DNA of 50,984 nt from a bacterium (GCA_018266105.1 JAFEBA010000112.1:11029-62012), one strand, 5' to 3'. Shown: positions 33,455 to 41,990, counted from the first letter of the stretch. The notes: a model not told the origin generated them from the sequence alone. Program-made: numbers and translations.

Positions 33455-34241
33455 AGAGAAGCCGGGCCCCATCTGGTTGCGCCTGTATGCGCTGACCGTT
33501 TACCTTTTTCTCTACACTCCCATCCTGGTATTGATCTTGTTCTCGTTTAACAAAAGCCGGCGCAACAGTAGTTGGGGCGGCTTTACCACCTCCTGGTACG
33601 CCACTCTATGGCACAATGAGTCGCTGATGCGCGCCCTGGCCAACAGTTTGAAGGTGGCCTGTCTGGCCACCCTGATTTCCACCGTGATCGGCACCATGGC
33701 GGCGCTGGCCTTGTCTCGCTATCAATTCAGGGGGCGCGAGACGGTCGGCTCGCTGGCCTACCTGCCGATGATGGTGCCGGAGATTGTGATGGGAATCGCG
33801 CTTCTGACCTTCTTTATCAAGATGGGCATCCAGCTTTCGATTGTCAGCGTGATCCTGGCTCACGTGGCTTTTTCAGTCGGCTATGTGACGGTGACGGTGC
33901 GCACACGCCTGGCGGGTCTGGCCGGCAATCTTGAGGAAGCCGCCGCCGATCTGGGAGCCACCCCCATGGAAACCTTCTGGCTGGTGACTTTTCCCCGAAT
34001 TCTTCCGGGTATTATGTCTGGAGCTTTGCTGGCTTTCACGCTCAGCTTTGATGATTTTGTGATCACCTTTTTCACGGCCGGCATCGGTGCCACCACGCTG
34101 CCTTTGAAAATCTACTCGATGCTGAAATTCGGTGTGACCCCTGAGGTGAACGCCATCTCCACGATTATGCTGGCCTTTACCGTCTGTTTGCTAGCGCTCT
34201 GGAGCCGGCTTGAGTCCGACCCAAAGTCCCTCGGCCGGTAG
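33447..34241 (+). CDS. potC: Polyamine ABC transporter permease
   Basis: This 264-residue second permease subunit is PotC-like, with LYTPILVLILFSFNKSR at the N-terminus and the EAA loop EAAADLGATPMETFWLVTFP. DDFVITFFTAG is a typical PotC segment. ATG at 33447 lies 8 bp inside potB. The last 51 bp overlap the convergent glgX gene, so its C-terminal 16 residues (LALWSRLESDPKSLG) are encoded opposite glgX. Confidence 0.92.
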   Translation: MREEKPGPIWLRLYALTVYLFLYTPILVLILFSFNKSRRNSSWGGFTTSWYATLWHNESLMRALANSLKVACLATLISTVIGTMAALALSRYQFRGRETVGSLAYLPMMVPEIVMGIALLTFFIKMGIQLSIVSVILAHVAFSVGYVTVTVRTRLAGLAGNLEEAAADLGATPMETFWLVTFPRILPGIMSGALLAFTLSFDDFVITFFTAGIGATTLPLKIYSMLKFGVTPEVNAISTIMLAFTVCLLALWSRLESDPKSLGR

Positions 34242-36230
34242 TCGGAAGCCCTCTACCGGGCCGTAGCTGGTCAACTCCATCTTCCAGCCTGAGCGGTACT
34301 GCTTGCTCAGATGGAATTCCACCTGAGTATCGGAGCCATTACAGAGCAAGAGCATGTCCTCGTGCTGTCCGTGGACCAGCATTCCCAGGGCGGACCAGTC
34401 TCCGTGGTGCCAGTCTCGCTGGCTCACCACACGGCCCTGGGGATGTAACCAGATGACCTCGCTCGGCTTGAGGTAGCGGGGGCGACCCAGCGTGTCTCTT
34501 AGTCGCTGGCGCAAGCGGGCCAGTTTCTGTACGAAGGCCAGCAGGTCGCGTTGGTCAGGGCTCAGTTTCCAGTCGACCCAGCTGATGGGGCTGTCCTGGC
34601 AGTAAGCGTTGTTGTTGCCTCCCTGACTGCGGCCCATTTCATCGCCGCCCAAGAGCATAGGAACGCCCTGGGAAAGGTAAAGGCAGGCCAGCATGCTCTT
34701 TTGCTGGCGCAGACGACGGGCGCGAATGGTGGGGTCGTTACTTTCACCTTCCACTCCAAAATTGCGACTGGAGTTGTTGTTGGAACCGTCCCGGTTCTCT
34801 TCTCCGTTGGCTAGATTGTGTTTCTCCTGGTAACAAACCAGATCTCGGAGCGTAAAGCCGTCATGGCAAGTGATGAAGTTAACGGAGCTCAGCGGGCCTT
34901 TGCCGGGCTTTCCGAATAAATCGTTCGAGCCGGTCAGACGGGTGGCCAGCTGGGCCTGGTGGCCGCCGTCTCCTCGCCAGTAGCGGCGCATGCAGTCGCG
35001 GTAGCGGTCGTTCCACTCGGCCCAGCGGGTGGGGAAGTTGCCGACCTGATAGCCGCCTTCGCCCAGATCCCAAGGTTCGGCGATGAGCTTGACATTGCGC
35101 AGCACCGGATCTTGATGGATTGCGTCCAAAAATGAGCTGCGGTCTCGAGCCAGAGCAGTGGCCAGGTCGTATCGGAACCCGTCCACATGCATCTCCTCCA
35201 CCCAAAAGCGCAAACTGTCCATCACCATGGTCAGCACCTGGGGGTGATCGGTGTTGACGGTGTTGCCGCAGCCGGTGTAGTCGCGGTTGAACCGGGGACG
35301 GTTGCGGTCCAGGCGATAGTAGCTGCGGTTGTCAAAGCCTCGAAAGGACAGGCTGGGACCGAGATGGCTGCCTTCCCCGGTGTGGTTATAGACCACGTCC
35401 AGAATGACCTCGATACCCGCGCGGTGAAATTCTTTGACCATCTGGCGGAATTCATCCAGCGCATTTTCGCGTGCGTAACGCGAGGCCGGCCTGAAAAAGT
35501 TGATCGTGCCATAGCCCCAGTAATTGACCAGGCCCAGATCGCGTAGTCGACGGTCGTCCAGAATGGAGTGCACCGGCAGCAGTTCCACGGCCGTCACTCC
35601 TAGTTTGCGCAGGTGCTCAATCATGACTGGACTGGATAGCCCGCGATACGTTCCTCGCCATTGCGGAGGCACCTCGGGGTGCAACAGGGTGGCCCCTTTG
35701 ACATGGGTCTCGTAGATCAGAGTTTGCGACCAGGGGGTGCGCGGCGGCTGGTCGTCCTCCCAGTCGAAGGTGCTCAGATCCACCACACGGCCCTTGGGGG
35801 CATGAGCCCCGTTGTCGCGCCGGTCCATCCTCAGGTCCTGTTCCGGATCGCCGATGACATAGGCAAAGTCCTCGTCCAGCAGTTGGAAGCGCCCTTCATA
35901 GGCGCGCGCATAAGGGTCGAGCAGCAGTTTGTGGGCGTTGAATCGGTGACCCAGTTCGGGGTCGTAGGGACCGTGAACTCGATAGCCGTAGAGCAGTCCC
36001 GGGCTGGCACCGGGCAGGTAGCCGTGGAAAATGTTGTGAGTACACTCGTGTAAGCGGAGGCGATGCTCAACTCCGTCCTCGAACAGGCACAGGTCCACCT
36101 CTTCGGCGTGCTCGGAAAAAACCGCAAAATTGACTCCATGGCCATCCCAGGTCGATCCTAACGGATCGGGACGTCCCGCGTGTAATTTAAACTTTCGCGT
36201 TCCGGCCAAGGTGGTGCTTGCTCTACTCAT
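34191..36230 (-). CDS. glgX: Glycogen debranching enzyme / isoamylase-type
   Basis: This 679-residue GH13 enzyme hydrolyses alpha-1,6 branches of glycogen limit dextrin. An N-terminal CBM48 module (LGSTWDGHGVNFAVFSEHAEEV) precedes the (beta/alpha)8 domain. That domain has DVVYNHTGEG, the nucleophile in GFRYDLATALAR, acid/base Glu in LIAEPWDLG and the stabiliser Asp in FITCHDGFT. The length fits GlgX. ATG at 36230 is divergent from, and close to, the hybrid kinase start. The last 51 bp overlap potC. No other glycogen gene is in the window. Confidence 0.95.
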   Translation of the reverse strand: MSRASTTLAGTRKFKLHAGRPDPLGSTWDGHGVNFAVFSEHAEEVDLCLFEDGVEHRLRLHECTHNIFHGYLPGASPGLLYGYRVHGPYDPELGHRFNAHKLLLDPYARAYEGRFQLLDEDFAYVIGDPEQDLRMDRRDNGAHAPKGRVVDLSTFDWEDDQPPRTPWSQTLIYETHVKGATLLHPEVPPQWRGTYRGLSSPVMIEHLRKLGVTAVELLPVHSILDDRRLRDLGLVNYWGYGTINFFRPASRYARENALDEFRQMVKEFHRAGIEVILDVVYNHTGEGSHLGPSLSFRGFDNRSYYRLDRNRPRFNRDYTGCGNTVNTDHPQVLTMVMDSLRFWVEEMHVDGFRYDLATALARDRSSFLDAIHQDPVLRNVKLIAEPWDLGEGGYQVGNFPTRWAEWNDRYRDCMRRYWRGDGGHQAQLATRLTGSNDLFGKPGKGPLSSVNFITCHDGFTLRDLVCYQEKHNLANGEENRDGSNNNSSRNFGVEGESNDPTIRARRLRQQKSMLACLYLSQGVPMLLGGDEMGRSQGGNNNAYCQDSPISWVDWKLSPDQRDLLAFVQKLARLRQRLRDTLGRPRYLKPSEVIWLHPQGRVVSQRDWHHGDWSALGMLVHGQHEDMLLLCNGSDTQVEFHLSKQYRSGWKMELTSYGPVEGFRLPAEGLWVGLKPAPER

Positions 36231-36283
36231 TTGATTTGCTTGCGACGCCAGGTAGCGAAATCCTGGAGGCCGAACCAGAGGGC

Positions 36284-37423
36284 ATGGAGCACGACCCCCC
36301 TCTGGAAGTGCAGCAGTTGCTGTCCACGTTGGAGTTTCAACAAAAGCAGATCCAACGCCATGCCCTGGAAGCTAGACAAAGACAGGCGTTTGCCCTGATC
36401 TTCAGCCGGGAAGTGCGCACTCTGATCCATCGGATGCTGGGATTGTTGGCCATGGTGAGGCAGCGACCCCAGGCTCAAAGTCTGGATGCTCTGCAAGTCA
36501 GCCTGGAACATTTACTGGCTTTGGCCGGACCTTTGCAGGATTCACTGGGGCCGGGCTGGACCAGCGAGGCTCAGAAGGCGGAGTTCGATCCTCACCAGAC
36601 CGTGGCGGAAGTCGTGGAATGGCTCAGCGGTGAGGCCCGAGCCAAAGTGATTGAAATCCACTGCAATGTCTCTGATTCGGTTCCTCGCAGGCTTTACGGC
36701 GACGTCGTGAAGCTGCGTCTGATTTTGCTCCAATTGCTGGACAACGCCGTCAAATTTTCGGCCGGGGACGTCATCGTGGACGTCTCAGGTCGCACCGAGC
36801 TGCGCTTTTGTATCCAGGACACGGGACCCGGCATGACGGCTGAGAAGATCGAGCAGCTCTTCCAAGGGACGCTTCTGGAGGGTGAGCTGCCGACCACCGG
36901 CCTGGGCATCAAGCTGGCTCGTCACCTGGTGGAGTTGTTGGACGGAAAGATGTGGGCTGACTCGGAACTGGAGGCGGGGACCTCGTTCTTTTTCAGCTTG
37001 GAATTCAGTCTGCCCGGTCCGCAGTCGGCTCCCAAGGCGGCCATCGCCGACAACGGCAGGATGCGCGTGCTGCTGGCCGAGGATGACGCGGTCTGCCAGC
37101 GGGTTGCACTGAGAATTCTCAATTCCAGAGGCCATCGAGTGGACATCGTCTCCAATGGCCTGGACGTGCTGGAGGCTCTGCAGCGAGGGACCTACGACGT
37201 GGTTTTGTTGGACGTGGAGATGCCCGGATTGGACGGCCTGGAAACGGCGCGCCAGATTCACCAGCGTTTCACTCCCGCTCCCTATTTGATCGCTCTGACG
37301 GCAGGAAATTCTGCCGCCGATCGGCGCAAAGTGATGTTAGCCGGAATGCAGGATTTCCTGGCCAAACCATTGAGGGCCGAGGAACTGGATGACGCTTTTA
37401 CTCAAATCAATTCGGGGAGCTGA
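36284..37423 (+). CDS. Hybrid histidine kinase-like protein lacking the phosphoacceptor His, with receiver domain
   Basis: This protein of about 379 residues has a coiled-coil/DHp-like region (about 10-85), a HATPase domain and a receiver. The HATPase shows LLQLLDNAVKFSAGDV for the N box, DTGPGMTAEKIEQLF for G1 and TTGLGIKLARHLVEL for G2. The receiver shows LLAEDDAVCQRVAL, phospho-Asp in VVLLDVEMPGLDG and Lys in FLAKPL. The DHp motif that usually reads SHEIRT is SREVRT here, with Arg42 in place of the phosphorylated His. ATG at 36284 is chosen; the frame is open from TTG 36218, which would overlap divergent glgX. No PAS or membrane segment is seen. The next gene, a CBS protein, begins 3 bp downstream. 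Confidence 0.82.
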   Translation: MEHDPPLEVQQLLSTLEFQQKQIQRHALEARQRQAFALIFSREVRTLIHRMLGLLAMVRQRPQAQSLDALQVSLEHLLALAGPLQDSLGPGWTSEAQKAEFDPHQTVAEVVEWLSGEARAKVIEIHCNVSDSVPRRLYGDVVKLRLILLQLLDNAVKFSAGDVIVDVSGRTELRFCIQDTGPGMTAEKIEQLFQGTLLEGELPTTGLGIKLARHLVELLDGKMWADSELEAGTSFFFSLEFSLPGPQSAPKAAIADNGRMRVLLAEDDAVCQRVALRILNSRGHRVDIVSNGLDVLEALQRGTYDVVLLDVEMPGLDGLETARQIHQRFTPAPYLIALTAGNSAADRRKVMLAGMQDFLAKPLRAEELDDAFTQINSGS

Positions 37424-37426
37424 CCG

Positions 37427-37834
37427 ATGCATCTAGTGCAGGATATCATGACCAAAGGCTGCTACTGCATGCGGCCCGAGCAAACCCTGGCGGAAATCCT
37501 TTTCGAATTCGACCGGCGCACGATTTCCGGCGGGCCGGTGGTGGACGCGGACGGCGTGGTGATCGGGCACCTTTCCCGCACCGGCATCTCGCGTCATTTT
37601 TCCAAGGCTGGCCGAATCGATCAAGAGTTGAAAGTTTCGGATGTGATGGAGACATTCGCCTTTCAGGCCTATGCCGACGACACAGTCACATCGCTCCTGG
37701 AGACCATGTTGGCCAGCCGCATTCATCGAATGATCGTGACCGACGATGATGGTCGGGCCATTGGAATCGTCACCTCCATGGACTTGATGGCCATGCTTTA
37801 CGACCGGCTCAAGCTGGAGGAGTCAAACGGATAA
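37427..37834 (+). CDS. Tandem CBS-domain protein
   Basis: This 135-residue protein is made of two CBS motifs: VQDIMTKGCYCMRPEQTLAE ... GGPVVDADGVVIGHLSRTGI, and VSDVMETFAFQAYADDTVTS ... HRMIVTDDDGRAIGIVTSMDL. The pair forms a Bateman module that binds adenine nucleotides. It begins 3 bp after the hybrid kinase-like gene, so an adenylate-sensing role in that signalling unit is plausible. Its last 12 bp overlap the convergent SDR gene. Confidence 0.92.
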   Translation: MHLVQDIMTKGCYCMRPEQTLAEILFEFDRRTISGGPVVDADGVVIGHLSRTGISRHFSKAGRIDQELKVSDVMETFAFQAYADDTVTSLLETMLASRIHRMIVTDDDGRAIGIVTSMDLMAMLYDRLKLEESNG

Positions 37835-38446
37835 GCTCTGACCGTTGTGTTCCGCGCCCAGGCTGAGAATGAGCCTGGCCGCTTTGTCCACCCACTGATC
37901 GGGGGTAGGGAAGAAGCGAGCCCCTTCTCCCAGGGCCTGGCGCAGCATGTCCGTCTGCAGTGTGCCGGGATCGAGCGCGATGGCGGCCATTCCTTTGGGG
38001 ATTTCGCAGGCCAGGCTTTTGACCAGTCCTTCCACGGCCCATTTTGAAGTGCAGTAGGGGCCCATGCGGGGCGAGGTGGTGCGACCATAGCCGGAGCTGA
38101 TGCCGATCAGTACGCCCGTGTGCATATGAGGCAGCACGGCCCGGAAGAGGTGAAACATTCCTTTGACGTTGACGTCGATGATGCGCGAGAATTCAGAGGG
38201 GTCGACCTGGGCCAGGGGGGCTGGGGATAGCACCGTGGCGGCGTTGGCGATCACCAGATCGGGGGGGCCATAGTGGGCAGTGATGCTGTCCACCCAGGCC
38301 GCAACTTCATTATAACGACTGACATCCACCTGATTGGGGGGCTCCGAAGTCTGAGAGAATCCCCAAACCTGGTGACCTTGATGGCTGAACTGCTGGGTGA
38401 GGGCGGCGCCCAGGCCGCGTCGATTACCGCTAATGAGGATTCGCAT
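37823..38446 (-). CDS. Short-chain dehydrogenase/reductase
   Basis: This 207-residue NAD(P)-dependent oxidoreductase is shorter than the typical 250. The cofactor motif is ISGNRRGLGAAL. The NAA-type motif is VIANAATV, and the catalytic Ser and Tyr-Lys lie in GISSGYG and YCTSK. ATG at 38446 (MRILISG) lies inside the 3' end of the DHH gene, a 17-bp overlap, so translation is coupled. It is last of a three-gene minus-strand operon. Substrate unknown. Confidence 0.9.
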   Translation of the reverse strand: MRILISGNRRGLGAALTQQFSHQGHQVWGFSQTSEPPNQVDVSRYNEVAAWVDSITAHYGPPDLVIANAATVLSPAPLAQVDPSEFSRIIDVNVKGMFHLFRAVLPHMHTGVLIGISSGYGRTTSPRMGPYCTSKWAVEGLVKSLACEIPKGMAAIALDPGTLQTDMLRQALGEGARFFPTPDQWVDKAARLILSLGAEHNGQSLSV

Positions 38447-39374
38447 AGAATGTCTCCAAGAAGGTCTCCCACTCGACGGGGGTGAGCACGGCTCCGGCCG
38501 ACTGAGAGTGGCCACGCACGACCAATCCCAGTCTGCCTAAAATTTCGATGGCGTTCAGGTTGCCCCGGCTGCGCACTGAAAGGTGAACTTCGGGCCGGTC
38601 GGTGCGCAGATTCGCTGCCAGAACCACCCGGTCAGCCAGTCTGGCTTTCCAGATCTGAGCGATGATGGACTGCACCGGACAGTCGCTTTGGAACTGCACC
38701 AAGGCCAGTTGGCCGCGCTTCACGGCCGGCACTTGTTTGGCCTGGCCCAGGCGCTTTCTCACTTTGCGCTGGCATTCGCGCAGGTAGGCGACACTTGAAT
38801 GGGACGAATGGAGCAACTGGGAGGGAGAGTCGTGCTCCATCAGAGCGTCCAGTGCCTGTTTGCAGTCTCCGTCGGCTCGGTAGGCGCTGTTGATCAGAGA
38901 GGTGATCTGGCGCAAAGGGTTGGTGCCCCAGCGCTGAAGTTCGGCCTGAAGTAGCGGGCTGTTAGCTGAGTCGCCCAGATCACTGAGGATGCCCAGCGCG
39001 GCAATCCATTCGAGCTGGCTATCCTGGCCGCAAAAGAGTTCGTGAGCCAGCCAGGCACTGCAGCGATCGGCTCGGTGGAGCAACAGCAGATTCTCCGGCA
39101 GCTTTTCAGGGTGGGGGTGGTGGTCGATGACGACGGTGGGCTGAGACCAGGGCGGAGCATGCTCGGGGCAGCTCAGATCCAGCATATAGATGAGCTCGGC
39201 AGGCTGCTGAAGTGCCGGCAGATTCAGGCGCGAGCGGGCCACTTGGGTCACCCCTCCCAAGCTTCGCTTGTAAAGGGCAGCGGCACAGATGCCATCCGCG
39301 TCAAAATCGTGCAGCGCCAGACTCGGGCCCGGGAAGCGCTCTTGCCAGGCCTGCAGTTGTTCCCTCAGGGCCAT
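38430..39374 (-). CDS. DHH-family phosphoesterase
   Basis: This 314-residue protein of the DHH/DHHA1 superfamily (RecJ, NrnA, c-di-AMP phosphodiesterases) has motif I LHDFDADGICAAAL, motif II YMLDLSC, motif III VVIDHHPHP and motif IV LGILSDLGD. The C-terminal DHHA1 substrate motif is GHSQSAGAVL. Candidate substrates are nanoRNA, single-stranded DNA or cyclic dinucleotides; sequence alone does not decide. ATG at 39374 overlaps the upstream pseudopilin/propeller gene by 10 bp. Confidence 0.88.
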   Translation of the reverse strand: MALREQLQAWQERFPGPSLALHDFDADGICAAALYKRSLGGVTQVARSRLNLPALQQPAELIYMLDLSCPEHAPPWSQPTVVIDHHPHPEKLPENLLLLHRADRCSAWLAHELFCGQDSQLEWIAALGILSDLGDSANSPLLQAELQRWGTNPLRQITSLINSAYRADGDCKQALDALMEHDSPSQLLHSSHSSVAYLRECQRKVRKRLGQAKQVPAVKRGQLALVQFQSDCPVQSIIAQIWKARLADRVVLAANLRTDRPEVHLSVRSRGNLNAIEILGRLGLVVRGHSQSAGAVLTPVEWETFLETFYANPH

Positions 39375-40600
39375 AGTTTGGTCACCACCATTGGGGTGGC
39401 CCCCAGGGGCGGGCGAATCTTCCAAAGCGATCCGCCTTCCGTGGTTACGAAGACCACGTTTCCAAACGCATCGGTGCACATTCCCGAAGGTAACTCGGCG
39501 CGCATCGTGGCAGGAAAGGATCCCCAGAGTTCCCAGCTGCTGGTGGACTCAATAAAGCGGTAAAGGCGGGCTCGATCGTGCACCAATACCGCCCAGCCTT
39601 GCTTGTCCATAGCCAGTCCAACCGGTGAACCCATACCGATCGAAGCCGGAGGGCGGAATTGCTTTCGCTGCCAGTTCCCCAGAGCTCCCGAGCTCTCCAG
39701 TTCGCTGGCGGGGTAACCCGTGGAGGCCGTCGGCCCCAGGAATTTGCGTAGGCACTGGTAGTCGGAGTCGGCCACCCAGATCAGGCCCATGGCCGGGTCG
39801 CAAGCAATTCCGGTGGGACGACCCAGTGGCGGAGAGGTCGGCCGACTGATGTTGGCATGACTCCAGTTGCTGCCATCGCTGAACCAGAGACCTTTGTTGA
39901 TGGAATCCGCGGCCACCAAGCGACTGGTGCCCCAATCGCTGGCCAGCCCGGTGAAGAGGGCCAAGGCTTTCTGATTGTCGGCCGTGGCCACGGGGGGGGT
40001 CAGGGCTGTGCCCCAGGTGCGTGGTGCCGGCAGGCTTTCTTGAAACGAGATGGGCGTTTCTTGGGACCCGCCACGCCAAAAAAAGTTGCTGCCTGGGCGG
40101 CCGGCCAGGGCTCCACCAACGCGTGCATCGCTGACCGGGCCGAGGTTGGCTTGGGTGGCCGTCTGATCGTTCCAGGTCATCAGGTCGCCCCCGCTCACCC
40201 AGGCCAGATGATGGGCGAATTCGTCACAGATGACTCCGTCGAAACCGATAGCCGGGTCAGTGACCAGTTGGAAAGCGCGGGCCAGTGCACCGCTGGGCGC
40301 CACAGCCCGAACCTCCAGCAAAAAGATCTTGTCCTCGTAGGGTGTCAGACTCAGGGTGGTGTTAAAGCCTGGATTTGGATCGGTCTCCTGGCGTAACCCC
40401 AGGCTCAAATCTTTGAAGGGTACTGCCTTGGCCTCTTCGAGACGGCGATGGGCCAGGATGGTGCATTTGGAGTAGTCGACCGAGCGGCGGGCATGGCGCT
40501 GGCCCGAGGCGAAAAGAGACATCAGGTAAAGCGTTACCAACAGTAGTAAGAGCAGTGATACCTGCACTTCCAGTAAGCTCAGGCCTCGATGTCTCCCCAT
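39365..40600 (-). CDS. Pseudopilin-like protein fused to a beta-propeller (NHL-like) domain
   Basis: This 411-residue protein starts with a class III prepilin signal: MGRHRG, then LSLLEVQVSLLLLLLVTLYL, with Gly-Leu cleavage and Glu at +5. Residues about 30-110 look like a minor-pilin stalk. From about residue 115 there are repeated blade-like elements: FDGVICDEFAHHLAWVSGG, RPTGIACDPAMGLIWVADSD, PVGLAMDKQGWAVLVHDRA and PSGMCTDAFGNVVFVTTEGG. These resemble NHL/SMP-30 propellers. If processed, it would put a propeller at a pilus tip or on a type II secretion-like pseudopilus. ATG at 40600 is selected over a 41-codon upstream extension because it gives the prepilin peptide. Confidence 0.82.
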   Translation of the reverse strand: MGRHRGLSLLEVQVSLLLLLLVTLYLMSLFASGQRHARRSVDYSKCTILAHRRLEEAKAVPFKDLSLGLRQETDPNPGFNTTLSLTPYEDKIFLLEVRAVAPSGALARAFQLVTDPAIGFDGVICDEFAHHLAWVSGGDLMTWNDQTATQANLGPVSDARVGGALAGRPGSNFFWRGGSQETPISFQESLPAPRTWGTALTPPVATADNQKALALFTGLASDWGTSRLVAADSINKGLWFSDGSNWSHANISRPTSPPLGRPTGIACDPAMGLIWVADSDYQCLRKFLGPTASTGYPASELESSGALGNWQRKQFRPPASIGMGSPVGLAMDKQGWAVLVHDRARLYRFIESTSSWELWGSFPATMRAELPSGMCTDAFGNVVFVTTEGGSLWKIRPPLGATPMVVTKLWP

Positions 40601-40614
40601 TCTAACTGTTTGCC

Positions 40615-40628
40615 TCGAGTGTACTCGA
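40615..40628. repeat. Inverted repeat before the pseudopilin gene
   Basis: TCGAGT-GT-ACTCGA, 6-bp arms around a 2-bp centre, lies 15 bp upstream of the pseudopilin ATG and just downstream of the HU terminator. It could be an operator. The distance puts it where a ribosome site or transcription start would be. Confidence 0.35.
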
Positions 40629-40640
40629 AAACCTCCCGCT

Positions 40641-40678
40641 AAAAAGGAAGAGGCCCGAAAACTTCGGGCCTCTTCCTT
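40641..40678 (-). terminator. Intrinsic terminator downstream of HU
   Basis: A perfect 16-bp stem (40644-40659 with 40663-40678) encloses a 3-base loop. Read on the minus strand it ends in TTTTT (40645-40641), so it terminates the HU transcript 58 bp after the stop. It is the only textbook intrinsic terminator I found in the window. Confidence 0.9.
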
Positions 40679-40735
40679 GACCATTGGCCAGTCCGCAGAG
40701 CCAGCGCTCATCAGGCTAGCCATCGGCAGAATGGA

Positions 40736-41023
40736 TTACTTTTCGCAAGTTTCCTTGAGGGTCTTGCCCGGCTTGAACACGGGGTAGTTCTTGGCGGGAA
40801 CCTTGATGGTCTTGCCCGTGGCAGGGTTGCGAGCTTCACGCTCTTCGCGTTTGCGGGCGAAGAAGGACCCGAAGCCGGGGATCACGAGTTTGTCTCCGGC
40901 CCTCAATTGATTCGCAATCAGGCCTTTTTCTGCGTCGAATAGCGCGTCCACGACTTCCGCAGCTTTAGCCTGGGACAGATCGCTCAACTTCGCCAATTCT
41001 TTCACCAACTCGGTTTTGTTCAC
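40736..41023 (-). CDS. HU-family DNA-binding protein
   Basis: This 95-residue histone-like protein bends and compacts DNA as a dimer. The helical N-terminal half (NKTELVKELAKLSDLSQAKA) is followed by IPGFGSFFARKR and the beta-arm signature ARNPATGKTIKVPA. The length is the HU norm plus a few residues, with C-terminal LKETCEK. GTG at 41023 is chosen for the AAAGGGAG site 7 bp upstream; an in-frame TTG at 41041 overlaps that site and is unlikely. It is divergent from the alpha/beta hydrolase gene across 193 bp. Confidence 0.96.
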   Translation of the reverse strand: MNKTELVKELAKLSDLSQAKAAEVVDALFDAEKGLIANQLRAGDKLVIPGFGSFFARKREEREARNPATGKTIKVPAKNYPVFKPGKTLKETCEK

Positions 41024-41030
41024 GGGGATT

Positions 41031-41038
41031 CTCCCTTT
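41031..41038 (-). promoter_or_regulatory. Shine-Dalgarno site for HU
   Basis: AAAGGGAG on the minus strand, 7 bp before GTG at 41023. It settles the HU start. Confidence 0.7.
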
Positions 41039-41051
41039 CAACGAAATACTT

Positions 41052-41071
41052 GGTGTTGCCCACGTAACACC
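41052..41071. repeat. Hairpin in the HU leader
   Basis: GGTGTT (41052-41057) and AACACC (41066-41071) are 6-bp arms with an 8-base loop in the 5' leader of HU. A regulatory leader structure is possible; no known RNA family recognised. Confidence 0.3.
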
Positions 41072-41124
41072 GTTGCAGGCGCTCAGGTTAAAGCAACTCG
41101 GAATGTTCTCCTGCCATCTGATGT

Positions 41125-41136
41125 TTTGTTAACAAA
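41125..41136. promoter_or_regulatory. 12-bp perfect palindrome between HU and the hydrolase gene
   Basis: TTTGTTAACAAA lies about 100 bp upstream of HU and 80 bp upstream of the hydrolase. On the plus strand it overlaps a possible -35 (TTGTTA, 41126-41131), 19 bp from TAAAAT (41151-41156). The position fits an operator for either divergent gene. The promoter match itself is marginal. Confidence 0.4.
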
Positions 41137-41216
41137 TGTGGCCAGGATGTTAAAATTTGTCGAAGGCTTCCTTCAGGCTGAGAGGGTCGGTCTGCTGGCC
41201 TGCGAAGGCAAAACGC

Positions 41217-41990
41217 GTGAATCAAGTGGTTGCAGCGCCCTGGAAGTTCTCGCGTTTACCTCTGCGGACCCCGGCGGGGCACTGGCTGCACGTGCTGGAG
41301 GCCGGCCGCAGGGATGCACCCACCCTGTTGCTTCTCCATGGGGCGGCCGGGAGTTGGCACAACTTCCGGCTGCAAATCGAGTGGCTTCAGGATCACTACC
41401 GGATTGTTTCGCTTGATCTGCGCGGTCACGGGCTTTCTCCCTGGCCCGGTAGCAGTCGAGTTGAGGATTTCGTGGAGGATGTGGTGCAACTGGTTCAGGC
41501 GCGCATCCCGGGGCCTTTTGCCATCGTGGGTCATTCCTTTGGAGGCTGTCTGGCCACACTGGTGGCTCAGCGGTTGGGCTCACAGGTGCGGGGTCTGGCC
41601 CTGCTCAATACGGCTGGCTCCATTCCGCGCGCCCCGCTCTTTCGTTTTCTCAAGCTATTCGCCCGGTTCTCGCACTGGGCTGCCCAGATCGAGCCTTACT
41701 GGATATCCTGTCACGGCAGTGTGGCTCACCACCTCTTGTGGGAGACGCTCCCCGCCTGGAATAACTGGGCCCTCTATCCAGGAATCGCCGTCCCAACCCT
41801 GGTCCTGGCTGGCAAACGAGACCTCCTCATTCCCTGGCGTTCTAGTCTGCGCATGGCCTCGCTCATCAAGGGTTCCAAGTCCCAGCTGATCGAGGATGGT
41901 GGGCATGTCTGCATGTGGGAAAGCCCCCAGCTGGTCAGAGACCATCTGGAGGCCTGGTTGAGTGAAGTTGATTGGGGCGGGTCCGCTTAG
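41217..41990 (+). CDS. Alpha/beta-fold hydrolase
   Basis: This 257-residue hydrolase has oxyanion motif LLLHGAAGSWHNF, nucleophile elbow VGHSFGG (Ser107), acid in KRDLLIP and base His in EDGGHVCMW. LRGHGLSPWP is the typical loop after strand 4. The family covers esterases, C-C hydrolases and haloperoxidase-like enzymes; no substrate can be named. GTG at 41217 has GAAGG upstream; an in-frame TTG at 41157 would add 20 unconserved residues. It overlaps the convergent PilZ-like gene by 4 bp. Confidence 0.88.
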   Translation: MNQVVAAPWKFSRLPLRTPAGHWLHVLEAGRRDAPTLLLLHGAAGSWHNFRLQIEWLQDHYRIVSLDLRGHGLSPWPGSSRVEDFVEDVVQLVQARIPGPFAIVGHSFGGCLATLVAQRLGSQVRGLALLNTAGSIPRAPLFRFLKLFARFSHWAAQIEPYWISCHGSVAHHLLWETLPAWNNWALYPGIAVPTLVLAGKRDLLIPWRSSLRMASLIKGSKSQLIEDGGHVCMWESPQLVRDHLEAWLSEVDWGGSA

